Below, in pieces: positions 53,131 through 62,098 of a stretch of 64,000 nucleotides of DNA (its first letter is position 1; the number at the start of each line of letters is the position of its first letter). Source of the stretch: Streptomyces qaidamensis (lineage in GTDB: Bacteria > Actinomycetota > Actinomycetes > Streptomycetales > Streptomycetaceae); assembly GCF_001611795.1 (NCBI RefSeq), contig NZ_CP015098.1, positions 5,270,001 to 5,334,000 on the forward strand. The letters run 5' to 3'. The position numbers and the translations under genes were made by a program. The notes beneath the pieces were generated by a model that searched no databases, was not told the origin of the DNA, and saw only the letters and a program-made list of their open reading frames with translations.

Positions 53131-53808
53131 GTGCTGACGATCCACGCCGCCCCGCTGGTCCTCCCGGCGGGCGCGGATCCCGGCATGGACGCACCCGTCG
53201 TGGACGGCGCCGTCGTGGTCGACGGCGACCGGATCACGGCCGTGGGGCCCTACGACGAGGTCGCCGAAGACGCGCCGGGCGCGCGGGTGCGGCGCTGGCC
53301 CGGCGTGCTCACCCCGGGTCTGCGCCAGTGGCACCCGCTGCGGCTGCTGCGCCACTGCTACCACCCGGACCCGCGCGAAGCCGATGAGCTGGGCGAACAG
53401 CCCCTGTGGGGCGAGCGGCTGACCGCCCTGGGCGAGCTCACCGAGACCCGCTGGTCGGGCAGTGTGCGGCGCGGTGTGCAGCGGATGCTGAGGTACGGCA
53501 CGACGACGGTCGCCTCACCCGGCGCCCGTTTCCGCGATCCCCTGGTGGCCACGGCCGTCGCCCGTTCCGGGCTGACCGTCGTGGGGACCACGGGGGCTCC
53601 CGGCACGCTGCTGGGCGAGCGGCCCGACCTCGACCCGTTCGCCGAGGGGTACGACCTCCCCGGTACGGTCCACGGCCCGTTGACCGTCGGCGGCCGGGCC
53701 GACCTGGCCGTGTTCGACGTGCCCGACGAAGCGGCCCTGCGCGAGCGCGGCGCGGTGACCTGCGTGGCGACCGTGCTGGCCGGCCGGCTGGTGTACCGGG
53801 CCCGCTGA
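53131..53808 (+). CDS. Degenerate amidohydrolase (imidazolonepropionase-like)
   Basis: 225 residues from GTG 53131. The start VDGAVVVDGDRITAVGPYDE is the beta sandwich of amidohydrolases, and the end GGRADLAVFDVPDEAALRER and VLAGRLVYRAR is the closing half of the same sandwich. The metal site is missing: the expected PGLxxxHxH reads PGLRQWHPL, and the barrel is cut to about 110 residues with no further His pair. Most likely not a hydrolase, but it is kept in frame and next to mqnC. It could have come from an aminofutalosine deaminase-type enzyme; that is a guess. Confidence 0.72.
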   Translation: MLTIHAAPLVLPAGADPGMDAPVVDGAVVVDGDRITAVGPYDEVAEDAPGARVRRWPGVLTPGLRQWHPLRLLRHCYHPDPREADELGEQPLWGERLTALGELTETRWSGSVRRGVQRMLRYGTTTVASPGARFRDPLVATAVARSGLTVVGTTGAPGTLLGERPDLDPFAEGYDLPGTVHGPLTVGGRADLAVFDVPDEAALRERGAVTCVATVLAGRLVYRAR

Positions 53809-53834
53809 CCCGGGCCCCCTGGCCCATGGCCGGC

Positions 53835-54857
53835 TCAGCCCGCGAAGGCCTTCCCGAACGCCCCCGGCCCCTGCGTCACACCGCTGCAATCCGTCGCCGC
53901 CTCGGTCGGCTTGGAGCCGTCCGCGCACTGCCGGTCCCGGGCCGTCGACCACATCGACACCCAGGCGATGCCCTTCTCCTCGGCGAACGCCCGCACCTCG
54001 GTGGCGTCCGCGAGGGTGAAGGTCTCGTTCGCGACGTCGTTGACGCCGATCATCGAGGTGAGCGCCATGCCCTGCCAGGCGGTCGTGTCCGAGGTGCCGA
54101 AGACCTTCTTCAGCTGGGTGTGCGCGGCCTTCGCGGCCGTGCGGGCGTAGCCGCCCATGTCACCGTCGTACGCGGAGCCGTAGTTCATCGTCATGAGGTT
54201 GACGGTGGAGACCTGGACGCCCGTGTCGTTGGCGGAGGCGAGCAGGGCGAGGCCGTCCTCGTCGAGCCCGGACGGCATCACCGGCAGGGTGAACGAGACC
54301 TCCAGGTCGGCCCGTTCCTCCTGCAACCGCGCGATCGCCTCCGAACGCAGCGCGATCGAGGCGGAGTCGGACAGCTCGTCGCCCTCGATGTCGAAGTCGG
54401 CCAGGGTGGCGCCGGCCGCGTCGAGGGCCTGGCCGTACGCCGCCGCCAGCCGGGCGGCGCTGCCGCAGTTCACCGCGAGTTCCTTCCCGGAGGCACCGCC
54501 GAAGGAGACCCGGACCCGGCCGCCGCCCTCCTTGAGCTTCGCGATCCGGGAGGCGACCTTCGCGTCCCCCATGGCGTGCGTGCCGTTCCAGCGCGGCGTG
54601 CAGTCGTCGCCGTCGGCTATGACGAACGCCAGGTTGTACGTCGTGGGGGAGCCGGCCGAGTCGGTGCCGGCGGCCTCGGTGGCGCTGAGGTACGGGGCGT
54701 AGGAGGTGCCGGCCGCGGCCGTCGCCGTGGGGGACGTGGCGGGTGTGGGGGCCTCTGAGGCCGGAGGCGCCGCGTCGCCCTGCCCGGAGCATGCGGCGGT
54801 GGCGAGGGCGAACAGACAGCCCAGCCCGGCCGCCGCCGGTTTCCGGAAACTCCTCAT
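53835..54857 (-). CDS. GH18-like (chitinase-type) lipoprotein
   Basis: 340 residues from ATG 54857 (MRSFRKPAAAGLGCLFALAT). Lipobox LATAACSGQ, Cys at about 23; Pro/Thr/Ala linker, then a TIM-barrel: YNLAFVIADGDDCTPRWNG, VRVSFGGASGKELAVNC, LADFDIEGDEL (the GH18 catalytic D-x-D-x-E), SFTLPVMPSGL, NLMTMNYGSAY and GIAWVSMWSTARD. This pattern is typical of actinobacterial chitinase-like proteins of about 300 residues. It is anchored outside the membrane. The substrate is chitin or another N-acetylglucosamine polymer, if active. Confidence 0.88.
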   Translation of the reverse strand: MRSFRKPAAAGLGCLFALATAACSGQGDAAPPASEAPTPATSPTATAAAGTSYAPYLSATEAAGTDSAGSPTTYNLAFVIADGDDCTPRWNGTHAMGDAKVASRIAKLKEGGGRVRVSFGGASGKELAVNCGSAARLAAAYGQALDAAGATLADFDIEGDELSDSASIALRSEAIARLQEERADLEVSFTLPVMPSGLDEDGLALLASANDTGVQVSTVNLMTMNYGSAYDGDMGGYARTAAKAAHTQLKKVFGTSDTTAWQGMALTSMIGVNDVANETFTLADATEVRAFAEEKGIAWVSMWSTARDRQCADGSKPTEAATDCSGVTQGPGAFGKAFAG

Positions 54858-55048
54858 GACGTGCGCTCCCGTTCTCGTGCGATCTGAGGGTCGGACAGAA
54901 AGTACGTTTCCCGGCAGCGAACGTCTCACGGAGGCGGTGGCGCGCGGCGAGATCGGCGGGCCTTCCCGGGAAACCCGGGGCGCACATCCAGGGCGGCACG
55001 CAAGCAGCCGCGGCTCCTGCACGGAGGGGGTGCTGCAAGAATGGGCCC

Positions 55049-55744
55049 GTGACCCGCGCATCCCTGGACAAGCAGCCGCACGAAGTCGCCTCTATGTTCG
55101 ACGACGTGGCGGAACGGTACGACCTGACCAACGACGTGCTGTCCCTCGGCCAGGACCGGCGATGGCGCAAGGAGGTCGCCAAGGCGGTCGACGCGCGCCC
55201 CGCGCAGAAGATCCTCGACCTGGCCGCGGGCACGGGAACCTCCTCGCTGCCCTTCGCGCAGACCGGCGCCTACGTCGTCCCGTGCGACTTCTCGCAGGGC
55301 ATGCTCCAGGTCGGCAAGCAGCGCCGGCCCTGGCTGCCGTACACCGCCGGCGACGCGACGCGGCTCCCGTTCAAGGACGACACCTTCGACGCCGTCACCA
55401 TCTCCTTCGGGCTGCGCAACGTGCAGGACACGGACGCCGCCCTGCGCGAGATGCTGCGGGTGGCCCGGCCGGGCGGGCGGATCGTGATCTGCGAGTTCTC
55501 GCACCCGACGTGGGCGCCGTTCCGCACGGTCTACACCGAGTACCTGATGCGCGCCCTGCCGCCGGTCGCCCGGGCGGTGTCCTCCAACCCCGATGCCTAC
55601 GTCTACCTCGCCGAGTCCATCCGCTCCTGGCCCGACCAGCCCGCGCTGGCCGAGCGGCTGGGCAAGGCCGGCTGGTCGCGGGTGGCCTGGCGCAACCTGA
55701 GCGGCGGGATCGTCGCCCTGCACCGGGGCTTCAAGGCGAGCTGA
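55049..55744 (+). CDS. menG: Demethylmenaquinone methyltransferase MenG/UbiE
   Basis: 231 residues from GTG 55049. Family motifs: VASMFDDVAERYDLTNDVLS, ILDLAAGTGTSSLPFAQTG (SAM motif I), DAVTISFGLRNVQD and VARPGGRIVICEFSHPTW. This is the C-methyltransferase that completes menaquinone from its demethyl precursor. Length and motifs are full. It is divergent from the GH18 lipoprotein. It fits with mqnA and mqnC in this window and with the nuo operon that uses menaquinone. Confidence 0.95.
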   Translation: MTRASLDKQPHEVASMFDDVAERYDLTNDVLSLGQDRRWRKEVAKAVDARPAQKILDLAAGTGTSSLPFAQTGAYVVPCDFSQGMLQVGKQRRPWLPYTAGDATRLPFKDDTFDAVTISFGLRNVQDTDAALREMLRVARPGGRIVICEFSHPTWAPFRTVYTEYLMRALPPVARAVSSNPDAYVYLAESIRSWPDQPALAERLGKAGWSRVAWRNLSGGIVALHRGFKAS

Positions 55745-55746
55745 CC

Positions 55747-56094
55747 CTACGGCGAGCTGAGGACCATGTGGGGGTCGCCCGGTTGGTCCAGCTCGCGCTG
55801 GAGACCGCCTCGGGGCGGCCGCGGGATCCGCGGTTCGTGCACGCCCCCGCCGCCCTCACCGGGGCCGAAGTCGAACCACACGTAGACCATCGAGTCCCGC
55901 GGCACCTCGGCACCGGGCTGCGGGTACTGGCGTACGACGTAGTCGACGACGACGAGAGCGAGCTCGGGCCGGTCCGGCGCGGTGAGGAGGAGGCCCTGCG
56001 CCCGGGCCGTCTCCCGTGCGTCCACGGCCATCAGGCCGACCAGACGCGGAACGCGCACTTCGGGTGTCTTGCGGGAAATGTGCACAGATGTCAC
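55747..56094 (-). CDS. Small PASTA-domain protein
   Basis: 115 residues from GTG 56094. One PASTA domain: VRVPRLVGLMAVDARETARA, then VVRQYPQPGAEVPRDSMVYV. There is no signal peptide or membrane helix, and no kinase or penicillin-binding domain to which PASTA units usually belong. The C-terminal 40 residues are Gly/Pro-rich. The lone domain in what should be the cytosol is unusual. The ribosome-binding site is weak. It is convergent with menG (2 bases between). Confidence 0.68.
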   Translation of the reverse strand: MTSVHISRKTPEVRVPRLVGLMAVDARETARAQGLLLTAPDRPELALVVVDYVVRQYPQPGAEVPRDSMVYVWFDFGPGEGGGGVHEPRIPRPPRGGLQRELDQPGDPHMVLSSP

Positions 56095-56168
56095 CCCCAG
56101 CGGTACAGGAAGGGTAACTCCCGCCCCGCACCGGCCGGAAGCGACAGATGTCTTTCTGTGACAGTCGA

Positions 56169-56693
56169 CTACGCTGCGTCAGCTCGCTGGAGGTCGAGCC
56201 GGTAGCAGTGACCCGCCCGCTGCGAGGCCGGGGTGGTGAAGGTCTCGGCGAGGCGCATCCCGAGGCGCTGGGTCACCGCGATGGACCGGCTGTTGCGGGC
56301 GTCGACCATCGCGACGACGCCCGGGACGCCACTCGCCCGCATCCGCTCCAGCGTCTGCCGCGCGGCCGCGGTGACGTAGCCCTTGCCCCAGTGCTCCCGG
56401 CCCAGCCGCCAGCCGATCTCGATCTCCCCGGCCGGGCCCCAGGCCCGCTCCCACGGCTGGGCGCCGGTGAAGCCGATGACCTGCCCCGAACCGTCCAGCA
56501 CGGTCCACAGGCAGAAGCCCAGTTCGGCGTCGTGCCGGCGCTGGCGGGCGGTGAGCTCCTCGTAGACCGAGAGCTCCGCGGCCCGGCCGCCCTGGAACTC
56601 CATGACGTCCGGGTCGTCGAAGATCCGGTGTCAGACGACCGCGTCCTCGTGGGTGGGGACGCGAAGCCGCACAGCGGGGAGAACTCGGTTCAC
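56169..56693 (-). pseudogene. GNAT acetyltransferase interrupted by an in-frame TGA
   Basis: From GTG 56693 (ribosome-binding site GAAGGG 8 bases upstream) the frame reads VNRVLPAVRLRVPTHEDAVV, then TGA at 56633-56631, then HRIFDDPDV and on without break to 56169. The part before the stop is the normal first strand of RimJ/RimL-type acetyltransferases and the part after it holds the rest, including FTGAQPWERAWGPAGEIEIG, LGREHWGKGYVTAAARQTLE (acetyl-CoA loop) and NSRSIAVTQRLGMRLAET. TGG (Trp) would fit the place of TGA. Either a point nonsense mutation, a base-call error, or a shorter protein starts at ATG 56603 (144 residues) without its first strand. Confidence 0.75.
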
Positions 56694-56793
56694 GGAGGCA
56701 GCCCTTCAGCCGGGTGATGAATGCTGCTGCATAGACTGCCCATGTCCAGTGCCGGTCGGCACGCAAGATTGACGAACTTGGGGAGATCCCGCC

Positions 56794-58086
56794 GTGACCG
56801 TCGTGACCGAGCCCCTCTCCGAGAACACCGCCGATGTGATCGTCGTGGGCGCGGGGCCGGCCGGCTCCACCACCGCCTACCACCTCGCCAAGGCCGGACT
56901 CGACGTCCTCCTGCTGGAGAAGACGGAGTTCCCCCGCGAGAAGGTCTGCGGCGACGGCCTCACCCCGCGTGCCGTCAAGCAACTCGTGGCGATGGGCATC
57001 GACATCTCGGAGGAGGCAGGCTGGCTGCGCAACAAGGGCCTGCGCATCATCGGCGGCGGGGTGCGCCTCCAGCTCGACTGGCCGGATCTCGCCTCCTTCC
57101 CCGACTACGGCCTCGTCCGCAAGCGCGACGACTTCGACGAGCAGCTCGCCCGGAACGCCCAGAAAGCCGGTGCCCGGCTCTTCGAGCGGTGCAACGTGGG
57201 CGCGCCGATCCTGGACGAGCGCACGGGCCGTATCACCGGGGTGCACGCCAAGCTCGGCGAGGAGAAGCGCGAGGTCACCTTCCGGGCGCCGCTCGTCGTG
57301 GCCGCCGACGGCAACTCCACCCGGCTTTCCCTGGCAATGGGCCTGCACCGCCGCGAGGACCGCCCGATGGGCGTTGCGGTGCGCACGTACTTCACCAGCC
57401 CGCGCCACGAGGACGACTACCTGGAGTCCTGGCTGGAGCTCTGGGACCGCCGCGGCGCCGAGGACCGCCTGCTGCCCGGCTACGGCTGGATCTTCGGCAT
57501 GGGCGACGGCACGTCGAACGTCGGTCTCGGCGTCCTCAACACCTCCGACTCCTTCAAGGAGCTGGACTGGCGCGAGGTCCTGAAGGCCTGGTGCGCGTCC
57601 ATGCCGGAGGACTGGGGCTACACCCCGGACAACATGACCGGCCCGATCCGCGGCGCCGCGCTCCCCATGGCCTTCAACCGCCAGCCGCACTACACCAAGG
57701 GCCTGCTGCTCGTCGGTGACGCCGGCGGCCTGGTGAACCCCTTCAACGGCGAGGGCATCGCCTACGCCATGGAGTCCGGCCAGATCGCCGCCGACGTCAT
57801 CGTCCAGGCCCACGCCCGGCCGACCCCCGCGAGCCGCGAACTGGCCCTCCAGCGCTATCCGCGCGTCCTGAAGGACACCTACGGCGGCTACTACACGCTC
57901 GGCCGTGCCTTCGTGAAGCTCATCGGAAACCCGAAGGTCATGCAGATCGCCGCCCAGCGCGGTCTCACGCACCCGATGCTGATGAAGTTCACCCTGAAGC
58001 TCCTCGCGAACCTCACCGACCCGACGGGCGGCGACGCGATGGACCGCATCATCAACGGGCTGAGCAGGGTGGCCCCGAAGGCCTGA
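56794..58086 (+). CDS. Geranylgeranyl reductase family flavoprotein
   Basis: 430 residues from GTG 56794. FAD-binding start VIVVGAGPAGSTTAYHLAKA, the family motif EFPREKVCGDGLTPRAVKQ, then LVVAADGNSTRLSLAMG and VGDAGGLVNPFNGEGIAYAM. These are the marks of the geranylgeranyl reductase/MenJ group, which saturate isoprenoid double bonds. In actinobacteria such enzymes reduce the menaquinone side chain, and the position between menG and the nuo operon supports that role, although it is not proven by sequence. Confidence 0.9.
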   Translation: MTVVTEPLSENTADVIVVGAGPAGSTTAYHLAKAGLDVLLLEKTEFPREKVCGDGLTPRAVKQLVAMGIDISEEAGWLRNKGLRIIGGGVRLQLDWPDLASFPDYGLVRKRDDFDEQLARNAQKAGARLFERCNVGAPILDERTGRITGVHAKLGEEKREVTFRAPLVVAADGNSTRLSLAMGLHRREDRPMGVAVRTYFTSPRHEDDYLESWLELWDRRGAEDRLLPGYGWIFGMGDGTSNVGLGVLNTSDSFKELDWREVLKAWCASMPEDWGYTPDNMTGPIRGAALPMAFNRQPHYTKGLLLVGDAGGLVNPFNGEGIAYAMESGQIAADVIVQAHARPTPASRELALQRYPRVLKDTYGGYYTLGRAFVKLIGNPKVMQIAAQRGLTHPMLMKFTLKLLANLTDPTGGDAMDRIINGLSRVAPKA

Positions 58087-58548
58087 TCACGCGTTCGCCG
58101 CGATGCCGGCGGCCCGGCGTGCGAGCACCCCGTCCCGCCGGTCCGCCGTCCGCCGCAGCGCGGCCTTCCGCTCCCGTGCGGAGAGCCGGTCCAGGTAGAG
58201 CCGCCCGTCGCAGTGATCGGCCTCGTGCGCGAGGCAGGGGGCGAAGCAGCCGGTGACCTCGATCACGAGCCGCTCGCCGTCCCGGAAGAAGCCGCGCACC
58301 ACGGCGCGGTCCGGACGCGGCACGTCCGTGGTGGCGCCCGGCGCGGAGAGGCAGCCCTCCGCCTCGTCGAGGAGCCTCCTGCGCATGGCCGGGGAACATG
58401 TCGGCGATGAGCGCGGCGAGGCCCGGACCGGCTCCCGGTGACGTCCGGCACGGCTTGTGCAGGACCTCTTCGCCGGCTTCGGTGGTCCCCGGACCGTGCC
58501 CTGCCGGGTCTCGGGAGCGAGCCGCGGGTACGAGTCGGCTTCCGGCAT
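58087..58548 (-). pseudogene. def: Peptide deformylase remnant
   Basis: The C-terminal half is intact in frame: RRRLLDEAEGCLSAPG (motif II), then EVTGCFAPCLAHEADHCDG (motif III HExxH) and LYLDRLSARERKAALRR. Upstream, MPEADSYPRLAPETRQGTVR starts at ATG 58548 in the same frame; the next part, TEAGEEVLHKPCR and GLAALIADMF, is only found in another frame. The segment with motif I (GxGLAAxQ), about 40 residues expected between ADMF and RRRL, is absent. Without motif I and with two frame changes the enzyme cannot be active, so I call it a decayed duplicate; other deformylases must serve the cell. Confidence 0.82.
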
Positions 58549-58799
58549 TCCCTCCCCGCCCCTTCGGCCCTCATCACGACAGAACACCCGGGCCGGTCCC
58601 AGGAGTGGTCCGGCCACGCGGGGACGTCGGCGTCAACACCGCGCCAATCCGGGAAAATTCGGGCGCGTGATGGCGGAGTGGCGGGAGTGCAGGGGCGGGC
58701 CGCCGGGCCCGGTGGGCCCTGGAAGGGCCCTGAGGGCCCCTTGAGCGACTCGGAGGCGGGCCGAGGGGATTCGGGGCGAGGGACCCCGGACAGGCCGGG

Positions 58800-58830
58800 A
58801 GGGCCGTTGCCTCGTGGTGGCAGCGGCCCT
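58800..58830 (-). terminator. Terminator of the NlpC/P60 gene
   Basis: AGGGCCGTTGCC (58800-58811) and GGCAGCGGCCCT (58819-58830) form a 12-bp stem with one G-T pair, 39 bases past the stop of the minus-strand hydrolase. The bases 58618-58800 contain several GGGCCC/GGGGCC runs and no gene. Confidence 0.7.
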
Positions 58831-58869
58831 CTAGCCCGTGTCAGCGGATGTGCCGGACGGCGTGTGACG

Positions 58870-59679
58870 TCAGAGGACGCGGACCGCGCCCGACGCCGGG
58901 TAGCCCGACAGGTCCTGGATGACGACGCCCTTGGACGGGTTGGCCGCGTCCAGGTACTGGCCGTTCCCGATGTAGACACCCACGTGGTACGCGGAGCCCT
59001 TGCCGCCCCAGTACAGGATGTCGCCGACCTGGACGCTGGACAGCGGGACGTCCGTGCCGGCCATCGACTGGTCCTGCGAGACACGCGGCAGGTCCACACC
59101 GACCTGCTTGTACGCGGCCTGCACGAGGGAGGAGCAGTCCCAGGCGTTGGGACCGGTGGCGCCCATGACGTAGGCGTCGCCCACCTGGGCCTTGAGGAAC
59201 GCGATGACCGTCGCGACGCTGCCGCTGGCGGGCGCCGACACCGACGTGGAGGCGGACGTGGAGGCGGAGGCGGACAGGGTGGCGCGCTCGGTGCTGCGGT
59301 TGGCACGCTCGGCGGCGGCCTTGCGGGCGGCCTCGGCGGCCTCCTTCTTGGCCTCCGCCTTCTTCTTCGCCTCGGCGAGGTCCTTCTTGGCCTCCGTCGC
59401 GGCCTTGGCGGCGGCGGCGTCACGCTCGGCGCGCAGTTCGTAGTTCGCGGCGGCCTGCTGGGTGGCGGCCGCGGACTGGGCGACCTGAGCGGACAGGTCG
59501 GCCGTCAGGGTGGGCAGTTCGATGGTCTGCGTCACCGGCTCGGCGGCGCTCGCCGAGGCCGACGCACCAGCCGCCGCCATGCTGAGAACGCCACCGGCAA
59601 CGCCGGCGCGCAGGGCGATCGATGAGGTCGCGCTGCGGCGGGGTTTCCGGTGGCTGCGTATGTGAGCGGTGTGGGACAT
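58870..59679 (-). CDS. NlpC/P60 cell-wall endopeptidase
   Basis: 269 residues from ATG 59679 (MSHTAHIRSHRKPRRSATSS); ATG 59709 and GTG 59736 are in-frame alternatives, and none has a well-spaced ribosome-binding site. A Sec-type signal with basic start and GVAGGVLSMAAAGASASASA, then a coiled coil (about 55-125, Ala/Lys/Glu-rich) and a C-terminal NlpC/P60 domain: DAYVMGATGPNAWDCSSLVQ (Cys), GSAYHVGVYIGNGQYL (His), and DAANPSKGV. It cleaves peptide cross-links in peptidoglycan (D-gamma-Glu to diaminopimelate type). No ydaO riboswitch was recognised upstream. Confidence 0.92.
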   Translation of the reverse strand: MSHTAHIRSHRKPRRSATSSIALRAGVAGGVLSMAAAGASASASAAEPVTQTIELPTLTADLSAQVAQSAAATQQAAANYELRAERDAAAAKAATEAKKDLAEAKKKAEAKKEAAEAARKAAAERANRSTERATLSASASTSASTSVSAPASGSVATVIAFLKAQVGDAYVMGATGPNAWDCSSLVQAAYKQVGVDLPRVSQDQSMAGTDVPLSSVQVGDILYWGGKGSAYHVGVYIGNGQYLDAANPSKGVVIQDLSGYPASGAVRVL

Positions 59680-60000
59680 GGGAATAACCGGTACCAGGGG
59701 CTCCTTCATATCTTCAAGAAACGTGTGCTGCGCCACAGTTACTCAATCGGGCGCTCAAAACCCCCGAACGAGGCCCTTTATTGACGCCGTAACGGACATT
59801 GCGGGCGCACCGTGACCGGCCTGTGATCACGGTGTTTGATCAATACGCCCGAATTGCCCCGCGCCTACCATCGGTTGGGTTGATTGGCCAAGCCCCGTTC
59901 TCATGGATCTCTCACCTGTGTGACGGGGATCACGGAACGGTTGGCCCGGAGGTCGCGTCCCGGTGTGGAGATCACGGCCGGGTCACGGGCTCGCGAAGAT

Positions 60001-60016
60001 CGTGAACGCGTGCACG
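60001..60016. promoter_or_regulatory. Candidate upstream Rex operator
   Basis: CGTGAACGCGTGCACG agrees with the Streptomyces Rex operator TGTGAACGCGTTCACA at 13 of 16 places, including the central AACGCGT. It lies about 430 bases upstream of nuoA, nearer the NlpC/P60 gene. Confidence 0.4.
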
Positions 60017-60309
60017 CGTCCACACCTCGCCCCACACGCCCTCTGATGTGTGAACGGGCCTCTATCAAGAGATCAAGTCCATCGCCAATTTGCATGCAAG
60101 AGAACCATCTTGATATTGAGACGACCCCTCCGGCCTGCGCTGACGAGCCAAAATGTCACCTCTCGTGATCACACGGACGCTTCGCGTGTGAAGATCACCG
60201 CTCATCCGACTTCATGATCGATCGTCAGGTGGTGGAGATCACAAAGCTTGTGCAATACCCCGTGTCGCAGATCACAGAGCGTCGGGCATAAGATGCACGC
60301 GGTTGGGCT

Positions 60310-60325
60310 TGTGACCTGCTTCACA
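60310..60325. promoter_or_regulatory. Candidate Rex operator at the nuo promoter
   Basis: TGTGA-CCTGCT-TCACA: perfect 5-bp outer arms of the Rex operator (TGTGAACGCGTTCACA). It lies just downstream of a possible -10 box (60289) and 109 bases before the nuoA start. Rex senses NADH/NAD+ and is known to control nuo in S. coelicolor. The same outer arms would also suit a Crp-type protein. Confidence 0.5.
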
Positions 60326-60433
60326 TGTTCCCGATCTTCGCCGGGGCGGGCGGGGTTCGAGGGACAGGTGGGGCGGAGGTGAGCCCGATGCAATCCGCCA
60401 GCAGTCAGTGCCGACTGAGAGGAGCGAGGAGCG

Positions 60434-60793
60434 GTGAACGCTTATGCGCCCATCCTCGTACTGGGAGCCCTCGGGGCAGGCTTTGCGATCTTCTCCGTGG
60501 TCATGGCCACGTTGATCGGGCCCAAGCGGTACAACCGCGCCAAGCTCGAGGCCTACGAGTGCGGCATCGAGCCGACCCCCACGCCGGCCGGCGGCGGGCG
60601 TTTCCCGATCAAGTACTACCTGACGGCGATGCTCTTCATCATTTTCGATATCGAGATCGTCTTCCTCTACCCCTGGGCCGTCACCTTCGACGCCCTGGGG
60701 ATCTTCGGGCTCGTGGAGATGCTGCTCTTCGTGCTCACCGTCTTCGTCGCGTACGCGTACGTATGGCGGCGCGGCGGCCTGGAATGGGACTGA
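60434..60793 (+). CDS. nuoA: NADH-quinone oxidoreductase subunit A
   Basis: 119 residues from GTG 60434 with GAGGAGCG upstream. Three membrane helices and the family motif YECGIEPTPTPAGGGRFPIK, followed by YYLTAMLFIIFDIEIVFLYP. It is the small membrane subunit of complex I next to the quinone site. First gene of the nuo operon; nuoB starts 13 bases after it. Confidence 0.96.
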   Translation: MNAYAPILVLGALGAGFAIFSVVMATLIGPKRYNRAKLEAYECGIEPTPTPAGGGRFPIKYYLTAMLFIIFDIEIVFLYPWAVTFDALGIFGLVEMLLFVLTVFVAYAYVWRRGGLEWD

Positions 60794-60806
60794 GGGGCCA
60801 CACGTC

Positions 60807-61357
<551 letters not shown>

Positions 61358-61361
<4 letters not shown>

Positions 61362-62098
61362 GCGACGCGAACGGCAACGGTGTCAACCCCGAGAAGGACC
61401 TCTCCGCGGAGAACCTCCCCGGCCAGCGCGGCCAGGGAGGCGAGGAGATCCGCGTCCAGCGCGGCATGTTCGGCGCGAACAACGGCGGCGACACCTCCGG
61501 CTACGGCGGCCTGGTCCGCTCGATCCGGCTCCCGGGGCCGGCGGCCCGTCCCTACGGCGGCTGGTTCGACGAGGTCGCCGACGAACTCGAAGGCGCGCTG
61601 GAGGAGCAGGGACTGCTCCCCGGCAACGCCATCGAGAAGACGGTCGTCGACCGCGACGAGCTGACCTTCCACATCGAGCGCGAGCACCTCGTCCTCGTCG
61701 CCCGCACCCTGCGCGACGACCCGGCCCTGCGCTTCGAGCTGTGCACCGGCGTCAGCGGCGTGCACTACCCGAACGACAAGGGCCGCGAGCTGCACGCCGT
61801 CTACCACCTGCGCTCGATCACCCACAACCGGGTGATCCGCCTGGAGGTCAGCGCCCCCGACAGCGACCCGCACATCCCGTCGCTGTTCGCGGTCTATCCG
61901 ACGAACGACTGGCACGAGCGCGAGACGTACGACTTCTTCGGAATCGTCTTCGACGGCCACCCCGCCCTGACGCGGATCATGATGCCGGACGACTGGCAGG
62001 GCTTCCCGCAGCGCAAGGACTACCCCCTCGGCGGCATCCCCGTCGAGTACAAGGGCGCCCAGATCCCGGCTCCGGACCAGCGGAGGTCGTACTCATGA
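61358..62098 (+). CDS. nuoC: NADH-quinone oxidoreductase subunit C
   Basis: 246 residues from GTG 61358 (MSDANGNGVNPEKDL). The first 70 residues are an actinobacterial polar extension. The core has FELCTGVSGVHYPNDKGREL, HAVYHLRSITHNRVIRLEV, WHERETYDFFGIVFDGHPAL and RIMMPDDWQGFPQRKDYPLG, the NuoC 30-kDa signature. Separate from nuoD, as usual in actinobacteria. The stop overlaps nuoD as ATGA. Confidence 0.96.

Larger units (their letters stand above)
59710..60433. promoter_or_regulatory. Long control region between NlpC/P60 gene and nuo operon
   Basis: About 700 bases without a gene, less GC-rich than the surroundings. Seen here: the inverted repeat CACCGTGA / TCACGGTG (59808-59815 and 59827-59834); two Rex-operator-like palindromes (separate entries); and a series of GATCAC elements, most preceded by GTGT or TGTG (59919, 59963, 60186, 60232, 60262). 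TAAGAT at 60289-60294 may be the -10 box of the nuo promoter. GAGAGGAGCGAGGAGCG before 60434 is the nuoA ribosome-binding region. Confidence 0.6.

Noticed and set aside
59710..60200. ydaO (c-di-AMP) riboswitch before the NlpC/P60 gene
   Set aside because: Such switches often precede Streptomyces wall hydrolase genes, but I could not find the conserved core on the minus strand here.
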